A DNA stretch of 64,000 nt from Oxalobacteraceae bacterium (GTDB lineage: Bacteria > Pseudomonadota > Gammaproteobacteria > Burkholderiales > Burkholderiaceae_D). Both the position numbers and the translations under genes were made by a program. Below the pieces are notes generated by a model. That model searched no databases. It was given only the letters and a program-made list of their open reading frames with translations, and was not told where the DNA came from. Positions 21,667 to 27,904 of the stretch are shown in pieces (the stretch's first letter is position 1; the number at the start of each line of letters is the position of its first letter). The DNA is taken from positions 1 through 64,000 of the forward strand of contig JABTBR010000002.1 in NCBI GenBank assembly GCA_013284265.1, read 5' to 3'.

Positions 21667-23487
21667 GTGTCATTGAAATCCATCACCACGCTGCTGGCTT
21701 TATCGGCCATCGCAGCAGCCAGCCACACCGTCTGCGCCGCGCCAGCGGCCAAACCCAGCGTCGCCGAAGCCGAGCGCTTCCTGGCCGACGCCGAGGCCCG
21801 CCTCAACAAACTGAATATCGAACAGGCGCGCGGCGCCTGGGTCGGCGAGAACTTCATCACCGACGACACCGAAGCGATCAACTCCTTCTTCGCCGAACGC
21901 TACCTGACCGCCTCCGGCGAAATCGCCCTGGGCGCACGCCGCTTCAACGGCCTGAAACTGCCGACCGATTCGGCCCGCAAGCTCAAGCTGCTGCAACTGA
22001 CGCTGATGTTCTCCGACGCCAAAGACCGCGAGGCCTACACCAGCAAGCTCACCTCCATGACCGGTGCCTACGGCAAGGGCAAATACTGCCCGCAAAAAGC
22101 CGACGGCAGCGCAGCCGACTGCCTGGCACTGGGCGACATGGAAAAAATCCTGGCCGAGAGCCGCGACCCGGCCCGCCTGAAGGAAATGTGGGTCGGCTGG
22201 CATAGCCAGGCCCCGGCCTACCGCCAGCGCTATACCGAATACGTGGCCCTGTCCAACAAGGGCGCCAAAGAGATGGGCTTCGCCGACACCGGCGCCATGT
22301 GGCGCTCGCAGTACGACATGCCGCCCGAAGCCTTCGCCGCCGAGATGGAACGCCTGTGGCAGCAGGTCAAGCCGCTGTATGACTCGCTGCACACCTACAC
22401 CCGCCACAAGCTGCGCGAAACCTACGGCCCGGACGTGGTGCCAGCCACCGGCCCGATCCCAGCCCACCTGTTCGGCAATATGTGGAGCCAGACCTGGAGC
22501 AATCTCTACCCGATCCTGAAACCGGCCACCGGCGCCAGCAGCTTCGACCTCTCCAAGGTACTGGCCGACCGCAACACCAGCGCCAAGGACATGACCGCCT
22601 ACGCCGAACGCTTCTACACCTCGCTCGGCATGCAGAAGCTGCCGGCCACCTTCTGGGAACGTTCGCTGCTGACCAAGCCGAAGGACCGCGACGTGGTCTG
22701 CCACGCCTCCGCCTGGCCGATGGATGACAAGGACGATGTGCGCATCAAGATGTGCATCACCCCGACCGCCGAGAACTTCACCACCATCCACCACGAGCTG
22801 GGTCACATCTACTACTACCTCGGCTACGGCAAGCAGCCCTACCTGTTCCGCAACGGCGCCAACGACGGCTTCCATGAAGCCATCGGCGATACCGTCGCGC
22901 TGTCGATCACGCCGGACTACCTGAAAAAAGTGGGATTGATGGACCAGGCGCAGGAATCGAACGCCGACATCGGCGAGCTGCTGCAGCGCGCGCTGAGCAA
23001 GGTCGCGATCCTGCCGTTCGCCTACTCGGTGGACAAATGGCGCTGGGATGTCTACAGCGGCAAAACCAAGCCGGCCGACTACGACAAGAGCTGGTGGCAA
23101 TTGCGCGAGCAGTACATGGGCATGCTGCGTCCGGTGGCGATGGAAGCGGCGGGCTTTGACGCCGGTGCCAAATATCACGTGGCCGCCGACGTACCGTATG
23201 CGCGCTACTTCCTGGCCGACATGCTGCAGTTCCAGTTCCACCGCGCGCTGTGCCGCGAAGCCGGCTACACCGGCCCGCTGCACCGCTGCTCGGTGTACGG
23301 CAATGCCGCCGCCGGCGCCAAGTTCCAGGCCATGCTGGCCATGGGTTCGAGCAAGCCTTGGCCGGAAGCGCTGAAAGCGACCACCGGCGAAGACAAGATC
23401 GATGGCAACGCCCTGCTCGACTACTTCGCCCCGCTCAAAACCTGGCTGGATGAGCAGAACCGCCAGTACGCCGCAGCGGGAAAATAA
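21667..23487 (+). CDS. M2-family peptidyl-dipeptidase (ACE-like), exported
   Basis: A 606-residue zinc metallopeptidase of the angiotensin-converting-enzyme family. The GTG start at 21667 follows AGGGAGA and begins a signal peptide (SLKSITTLLALSAIAAASHTVCA). The zinc motif HELGH lies in TTIHHELGHIYYYLGYG, with the downstream Glu ligand in GFHEAIGDTVALS, and VPYARYFLADMLQFQFHRALC is the conserved C-terminal region. It removes C-terminal dipeptides from peptides in the periplasm. It is not an obvious part of sugar use, but dipeptides could feed the POT transporter. Its last 200 bases recur as a broken copy at 24250. Confidence 0.94.
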   Translation: MSLKSITTLLALSAIAAASHTVCAAPAAKPSVAEAERFLADAEARLNKLNIEQARGAWVGENFITDDTEAINSFFAERYLTASGEIALGARRFNGLKLPTDSARKLKLLQLTLMFSDAKDREAYTSKLTSMTGAYGKGKYCPQKADGSAADCLALGDMEKILAESRDPARLKEMWVGWHSQAPAYRQRYTEYVALSNKGAKEMGFADTGAMWRSQYDMPPEAFAAEMERLWQQVKPLYDSLHTYTRHKLRETYGPDVVPATGPIPAHLFGNMWSQTWSNLYPILKPATGASSFDLSKVLADRNTSAKDMTAYAERFYTSLGMQKLPATFWERSLLTKPKDRDVVCHASAWPMDDKDDVRIKMCITPTAENFTTIHHELGHIYYYLGYGKQPYLFRNGANDGFHEAIGDTVALSITPDYLKKVGLMDQAQESNADIGELLQRALSKVAILPFAYSVDKWRWDVYSGKTKPADYDKSWWQLREQYMGMLRPVAMEAAGFDAGAKYHVAADVPYARYFLADMLQFQFHRALCREAGYTGPLHRCSVYGNAAAGAKFQAMLAMGSSKPWPEALKATTGEDKIDGNALLDYFAPLKTWLDEQNRQYAAAGK

Positions 23488-23493
23488 GCTGCC

Positions 23494-23522
23494 TGACCTT
23501 CCATGCCGGACATGGGAGGTCA
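23494..23522 (+). terminator. Hairpin terminator after the M2 peptidase
   Basis: TGACCTTCCATG pairs with CATGGGAGGTCA (one wobble) around CCGGA, beginning seven bases after the stop codon. The U-tract is weak. Confidence 0.6.
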
Positions 23523-23616
23523 CATCAAACAAGTTCCAATATATCAATAACTATTGGACATCTATTGCGTGAAAATGGTACTTTCCTGCCTTCAAACTAC
23601 ATCAGAAGGAAGCAAC

Positions 23617-24234
23617 ATGCAGATAAAGAAGGTGTTCGCTCAAGGTCTTTTCGCGCTGTTGGCTGGCGTGTCCGCCGCCGGCAGCGCCCAAGCCACTGTC
23701 ATTGACTTCGAAAGCGTTGTCTTGACCAGGGATGCCGCCCCTTTCAAATATTCTTTTCTTTCAAACGAATACGGTTTAACTTGGGGTGGCGATTGGGGCA
23801 ATCGCAGCTGGATCGCCACCGCAAACGTGCAATATTTCCCCAATGCTGTCGCCCACTCAGGAAAGCAATTTGCATATAGCAACGGCAGCTCCGATGTGAA
23901 GCTGTCCGGCAATCCATTTACGCTCAACAGCCTGTGGACCCGCACTCTCGTTGGGACATATGATCTTGTCGCCACCGGTTACCTGAACGGGATCGCAACC
24001 CAGTCAAAAACCTTCCACATCAATACGACTTTCCAGGAAATCAACTTGAATTTTGTCGGTATCGATACCGTCTGGCTGGAGACGAGCATTAAAACAAATA
24101 CCATCTACGACGACATCAATATCAGCGCTGTTCCGGAGCCGGAACAAGGCGCCATGTTCATGGCCGGCCTGGCAGCGATTGCCTTCGCGGCAAAGCGTAA
24201 AGCCCGCAAAACAAAGGCGGAGATCGCCGGATAA
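23617..24234 (+). CDS. PEP-CTERM sorting-domain exported protein
   Basis: A 205-residue exported protein. The signal peptide is MQIKKVFAQGLFALLAGVSA, then AGSAQA, and the mature domain begins VIDFESVVLTRD, a pattern common in PEP-CTERM surface proteins. The C-terminus has the full sorting signal: VPEPEQ, a hydrophobic helix (GAMFMAGLAAIAFAA) and basic tail KRKARKTK. Such proteins are processed by exosortase (not encoded here). AGAAGGAAG supports ATG 23617. G+C looks lower than in its neighbours, and it separates the M2 peptidase gene from that gene's truncated duplicate. Substrate or function unknown. Confidence 0.88.
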   Translation: MQIKKVFAQGLFALLAGVSAAGSAQATVIDFESVVLTRDAAPFKYSFLSNEYGLTWGGDWGNRSWIATANVQYFPNAVAHSGKQFAYSNGSSDVKLSGNPFTLNSLWTRTLVGTYDLVATGYLNGIATQSKTFHINTTFQEINLNFVGIDTVWLETSIKTNTIYDDINISAVPEPEQGAMFMAGLAAIAFAAKRKARKTKAEIAG

Positions 24235-24249
24235 ATCAGCGAACTACGG

Positions 24250-24452
24250 CGCGGCGCGGTGTACGGCGACGCCGCGCGCCGGCACCAAGTTCCAGGCCAT
24301 GTTGGCCATGGGTCCGGGCAAGCCTTGGTCGGAAGCGTTGAAAGCGACCACCGGCGAAGACAAGATCGACTGCAACGCCCGCTCGACTATTCGCGCCGCT
24401 CAAAGCCTGGCTGGATGAGAAAAACCGCCAGTACGCTGCCGCTGCCAAGTAA
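24250..24452 (+). pseudogene. Remnant of a second M2 peptidase gene (3' end only)
   Basis: About 200 bases match the end of the M2 peptidase gene (23290-23487) closely: GTGTACGGC, the run encoding KFQAMLAMG, KPW-EALKATTGEDKID, and the end AAAACCGCCAGTACGCTGCC...TAA. Small indels break the frame (for example around 24375-24400), so no product is made. It keeps a terminator hairpin of its own. I read it as the tail of a former tandem duplicate whose body was lost. Confidence 0.88.
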
Positions 24453-24459
24453 GCGACAT

Positions 24460-24489
24460 CGCCTTTCATGCGCCGACGCATGTAAGGCG
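24460..24489 (+). terminator. Hairpin after the M2 remnant
   Basis: CGCCTTTCATGCG pairs with CGCATGTAAGGCG (one mismatch) around CCGA. It has the same position and shape as the hairpin after the intact M2 gene, though the bases differ. Confidence 0.55.
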
Positions 24490-24509
24490 CTTGCCTGCAC
24501 CAGAATGCC

Positions 24510-24836
24510 TCAAGTACATTTCTCCCGCATCATCGCCAGATGCTTCTCCTTCATCTCGGGCGGCATCGACTTCATGCGCTCTTCCAACATCGCCTTTTGC
24601 TCGTCCGGCGTTTTCCCGCTCATCATTTTCTTGTGCTTCTCGCACATCGCCGTCTTGTCCATCATGCCCATGCGCGCCCCAGCCCCTCCGCCTTCCATTG
24701 TGGCCGATGGCTGCGCCTCAGCCTTGCTGGAATGATGCGATGGATGCCCTGGCGGCTGACTAGTTACACACCCCGCCAACGCGATTGCCGCGGCAAGGGC
24801 GATTGCGGATTGCCTCAATATGGATTGCAGCCTCAT
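24510..24836 (-). CDS. Small Met/His-rich lipoprotein
   Basis: A 108-residue exported protein. The signal RLQSILRQSAIALAAAIALAGC carries a lipobox (LAGC). The mature part holds a His cluster (HPSHHSSK) and Met-rich runs (GMMDKTAMCEKHKKMM, ERMKSMPPEMKEKHLAMM) plus two Cys, arranged as short amphipathic helices. The helix pattern recalls Spy/CpxP-like periplasmic proteins, and the Met/His/Cys content suggests metal (copper) binding; neither is proven. ATG 24836 is preferred over a GTG three bases earlier. A palindrome resembling an FNR box lies 58-81 bp upstream. Confidence 0.72.
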   Translation of the reverse strand: MRLQSILRQSAIALAAAIALAGCVTSQPPGHPSHHSSKAEAQPSATMEGGGAGARMGMMDKTAMCEKHKKMMSGKTPDEQKAMLEERMKSMPPEMKEKHLAMMREKCT

Positions 24837-24893
24837 CACACTACCCCTCTGTATGCGTCCTGAATAGTTTTGATACTAGGCTTAGCAATACGC

Positions 24894-24917
24894 AATTTGA
24901 TTGACCTGGATCAAATT
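24894..24917. promoter_or_regulatory. AATTTGAT-N8-ATCAAATT inverted repeat overlapping an FNR-like box
   Basis: Perfect 8-bp arms. Inside it TTGAC-CTGG-ATCAA (24901-24914) differs by one base from the FNR/ANR consensus TTGAT-N4-ATCAA. It is placed upstream of the Met-rich lipoprotein gene, so oxygen-linked control is possible. Confidence 0.4.
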
Positions 24918-24940
24918 CATCGGAAAGCCACACCAAATAA

Positions 24941-24975
24941 AACAAGCCCAGCATGCATTGCAGGCTGGGCTTGTT
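24941..24975 (-). terminator. Rho-independent terminator after the antiporter gene
   Basis: A perfect 12-bp stem AACAAGCCCAGC / GCTGGGCTTGTT with an 11-base loop; on the minus strand it is followed by TTATTT. It is homologous to the terminator after the TonB receptor (27841-27875), with two paired compensatory changes. Confidence 0.8.
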
Positions 24976-24983
24976 TGGGTTAA

Positions 24984-25015
24984 GGAGTCAGACTCCTGCG
25001 ATCAACCTAGAACTT
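24984..25015 (-). repeat. Copy of the TonB-receptor 3' end downstream of the antiporter gene
   Basis: These 32 bases match 27882-27913 at 26 positions, and all six differences are transitions. On the minus strand it reads TTG AAG TTC TAG (Leu-Lys-Phe-stop) before the shared stretch, mirroring the TAC AAG TTC TAA end of the receptor gene. With the adjacent homologous terminator this looks like the tail of a lost receptor gene. Confidence 0.6.
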
Positions 25016-25032
25016 CAACGACCTGGATACGA

Positions 25033-26292
25033 TCAGGCAAACGCCAACTCCTGCTTGGCGCGCGAAGCCTTGGTACCGTAGATGCGTTCGAACAGCGGCG
25101 TGGTCATCAAGGTGGTCAGGATCGCCATCATTACCATGATCGCGAACAACGCCGGTTCAATAATTCCGCGCTGCAGACCGATATTCAGAATGATCAGCTC
25201 CATCAGTCCGCGCGCGTTCATCAGCGTACCAACCGCCATCGCTTCCTTGTGCGACTCGCCGTGCAAACGCGCGGCGCCATAGCAGGCGACGCCTTTGCCC
25301 ACCGTCGCAGCCACCAGCACCAGCAAGGTCAGCCACCACAAATAAGGCGTGTTAACCAGACCGATACGGGTGTTCAGGCCCGAGTAGATAAAGAACACCG
25401 GCAGCAGGAAGGCCGTTGTCAGCGGGTAGATGATGCGATGCAGCTCTGCGGCGAACTTCCCGCGCGGCATGGCGATACCCATGATGAAGGCGCCGAACAC
25501 GGCGTAGATCTGAATGAAGTCGGTAAACCATGCGCCCAGCATCACCACCATCAGCACCACCACCAGCACGCCCTGGCTCATCTCGCCGGCTTGCTCCACC
25601 ACCTGCCCCAGCGGCGCGAGCAGACGCTTGACCACGGTCAGCGCCAGCACGGCGAAGCCGATGCCGCCGCCGATGGCATAGATTGCGATACTCGGGTCAT
25701 TCTGGAAGCTGGCCAGCACCACCGCCAGCACGCACCATGCGGCGGCGTCGTCCATCGATCCGGCGGCCAGCGCCAGCGTGCCGAGCGAAGTCTTGGACAG
25801 CCCCTGCTCCAGGATGATCCGTGCCAGCATCGGGAAGGCGGTGATCGACATCGCCGCGCCCATGAACAGCATCGCTTGCGCCTGGGTGGTCTTGGCGGAG
25901 AACAGGCCGCTGTCACCGGCCAGCGAAAGGGCCAGCAGAGAACCCAGCGCGAACGGCACCACAATGCCGGCGGCGGACACCGAGGCGGCGCTGCGCAGGC
26001 GCGAGCGTATCATTGCCACGTCGAATTCCACGCCGACCAGGAACATATACAGCACCAGGCCGATCTGGCAGACCGAGAACAGGATAGGCTTGGATGCGGC
26101 CGGAAAAATGTAGGCGGAAAAATCGGGAAAGATCCAGCCCATCAGCGATGGCCCCATGATCACGCCGGCGATCATTTCACTGACCACCTGCGACTGTCCA
26201 AGGCGTTTGAAAACAATGCCCACCACCCGGCACACGCCGAGAATAAAGGCCATCTGCAGGAAGAACAGGACGGATAGATCGAATGCGCTCAT
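25033..26292 (-). CDS. CPA2-family cation:proton antiporter
   Basis: A 419-residue membrane protein with about 12-13 hydrophobic helices, of the Na+/H+ or K+/H+ exchanger fold (KefB/NapA-like). Visible family regions are SQVVSEMIAGVIMGPSLMGW, VGVEFDVAMI, AAMSITAFPMLARII, the ion-site helix AAGSMDDAAAWCVLA with the paired Asp residues, and LPVFFIYSGLNTRIG. No TrkA domain is attached. ATG 26292 lies 10 bp after the halogenase-like gene stop, so the two are coupled in the receptor operon. It may handle ion balance, or drive some ion-coupled uptake step; the link is positional. Confidence 0.88.
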   Translation of the reverse strand: MSAFDLSVLFFLQMAFILGVCRVVGIVFKRLGQSQVVSEMIAGVIMGPSLMGWIFPDFSAYIFPAASKPILFSVCQIGLVLYMFLVGVEFDVAMIRSRLRSAASVSAAGIVVPFALGSLLALSLAGDSGLFSAKTTQAQAMLFMGAAMSITAFPMLARIILEQGLSKTSLGTLALAAGSMDDAAAWCVLAVVLASFQNDPSIAIYAIGGGIGFAVLALTVVKRLLAPLGQVVEQAGEMSQGVLVVVLMVVMLGAWFTDFIQIYAVFGAFIMGIAMPRGKFAAELHRIIYPLTTAFLLPVFFIYSGLNTRIGLVNTPYLWWLTLLVLVAATVGKGVACYGAARLHGESHKEAMAVGTLMNARGLMELIILNIGLQRGIIEPALFAIMVMMAILTTLMTTPLFERIYGTKASRAKQELAFA

Positions 26293-26302
26293 GACGGCGT
26301 CC

Positions 26303-27811
26303 TTACAGTTTGGGTGCCGCGCAATACTGCGCAATGAAGGCCGCATGCTCGGGCATCGCGTCCACGCACTGGGCAATCACCTCGCGCACGTTTTCCAGGT
26401 ACTCGTGGGTATCGGCCTCGGATTGCAGGTCGGCCAGCGGGTCGTAGCCTTCCGGCTGCAGATTCTGGCCATACATCACTTGCAGCCAGCCCGGTTCGGT
26501 GAACAGTTCGTTATCGGTGCGCACCACCCGGCCACGCGCGCGGAACAGTTCCATCTTGTGCGCCAGCGTGTCCGGCACCGCCATCGCGGCGCAATGCTTC
26601 CAGAAGTCGGAGTCGTCGCGCTGGTTCAACTTGTAGTGCAGGATGACGAAGTCGCGGATACGCTCGTATTCGAAACGGCTCTGGCGGTTGTACTCGGCGA
26701 TTTCCACCGGATTGAAACCGCTGTCCGGGAAGTAGCTGACCAGCCGCGCGATCGAAGACTGGATCAGGTGGATGCTGGTCGATTCGAGCGGTTCCAGGAA
26801 ACCGCTGGACAGGCCGATGGCAATCACGTTCTTGTTCCATGCCTGCTTGCGCATGCCGGTCTTGAACTTGACCATGCGCGGCTCGGCCAGCGCGCGGCCG
26901 TCCAGATTCATCAGCAGCGTGTCTTTCGCCTCGCTGTCGTCGATGAAGGAACTGCAGTAGACATGGCCATTGCCGATCCGGTGCTGCAGCGGAATGCGCC
27001 ACTGCCAGCCGGCGCGGTGCGCGGTGGCGCGGGTGTAAGGCAGCAACTGGGCCGACGATTCGCAGGGCACGGCCAGCGCACGGTCGCACGGCAGCCAGTG
27101 GGTCCAGTCTTCGTAACCGGTCTCCAGGGCGCCTTCGATCAGCAGACCACGGAAGCCTGAGCAGTCGAGGAACAGATCGCCCTCGATGCGTTCGCCCGAT
27201 TCCAGCGTGATCGCCTCCACATGGCCATCGGCCGCGCGCAGCGACACATTGGTGATCTTGCCTTCGGTGCGAACCACGCCGCGTCCTTCGCACACGCCGC
27301 GCAGATAGCGCGCGAACAGGCTGGCGTCAAAGTGGTAGGCGTAGGCGATGTCGGCCAGCGGCGAATTCGGCAGGTCGGGCCGGGCCGGCATGAACTTGTT
27401 GGCCAGCGCGGCCATGCGCGTGATCGAGTAGGCACCCAGGTCCCGGGCCTTGCCGAGGCGGTGCATTTTCTGCCAGTACTGGTCGAAGCGCACCGTCCAC
27501 AGATCCTGGCCCAGCTTGCCGAAGCCGTGCATATAACGCTCGCCCTGGCGGCCCCAGTTGACGAACTCGATGCCCAATTTATAGGTGCCCTGGGTGGCGC
27601 GCATGAACTCGGCCTCATCGATGCCGGCGACCTGGTTGAAGCGCTGGATCATCGGGATGGTGGCCTCGCCCACGCCGACGATGCCGATCTCGTCCGACTC
27701 GACCAGGCGAATGTTGTAGCGGCCCTTGAGCATGGTCGACAGCGCCGTGGCGCTCATCCAGCCAGCCGTGCCGCCGCCGACGATCACGATATTTTTAATG
27801 GGTGAATTCAC
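26303..27811 (-). CDS. Tryptophan-halogenase-like flavoprotein
   Basis: A 502-residue FAD-dependent protein of the tryptophan halogenase family. FAD motif GGGTAGW is near residue 13, the WxWxIP halogenase motif is WQWRIPLQ, and the Lys that carries chlorine in halogenases appears preserved in GTYKLGIEFVNW. GTG 27811 follows GGAAATATT and gives the normal N-terminus (NSPIKNIVIVGGG). Genes of this family sit beside TonB receptors in many sugar-scavenging loci, where halogenation has not been the obvious role. No flavin reductase gene is visible here. It is transcribed after the receptor and just before the antiporter. Confidence 0.88.
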   Translation of the reverse strand: MNSPIKNIVIVGGGTAGWMSATALSTMLKGRYNIRLVESDEIGIVGVGEATIPMIQRFNQVAGIDEAEFMRATQGTYKLGIEFVNWGRQGERYMHGFGKLGQDLWTVRFDQYWQKMHRLGKARDLGAYSITRMAALANKFMPARPDLPNSPLADIAYAYHFDASLFARYLRGVCEGRGVVRTEGKITNVSLRAADGHVEAITLESGERIEGDLFLDCSGFRGLLIEGALETGYEDWTHWLPCDRALAVPCESSAQLLPYTRATAHRAGWQWRIPLQHRIGNGHVYCSSFIDDSEAKDTLLMNLDGRALAEPRMVKFKTGMRKQAWNKNVIAIGLSSGFLEPLESTSIHLIQSSIARLVSYFPDSGFNPVEIAEYNRQSRFEYERIRDFVILHYKLNQRDDSDFWKHCAAMAVPDTLAHKMELFRARGRVVRTDNELFTEPGWLQVMYGQNLQPEGYDPLADLQSEADTHEYLENVREVIAQCVDAMPEHAAFIAQYCAAPKL

Positions 27812-27840
27812 AATATTTCCAATCCGGGCAGACAATACGA

Positions 27841-27875
27841 AACAACCCCGGCATGCAGGGCAGGCCGGGGTTGAG
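27841..27875 (-). terminator. Terminator-like hairpin after the TonB receptor gene
   Basis: CAACCCCGGC pairs with GCCGGGGTTG across an 11-base loop, followed on the minus strand by TTTCGTATT. It lies between the receptor and the halogenase-like gene, so it may only attenuate transcription and set receptor-rich stoichiometry. Confidence 0.65.
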
Positions 27876-27904
27876 GGGGACAGAGTTAAACTCTTGCGAT
27901 CAGC

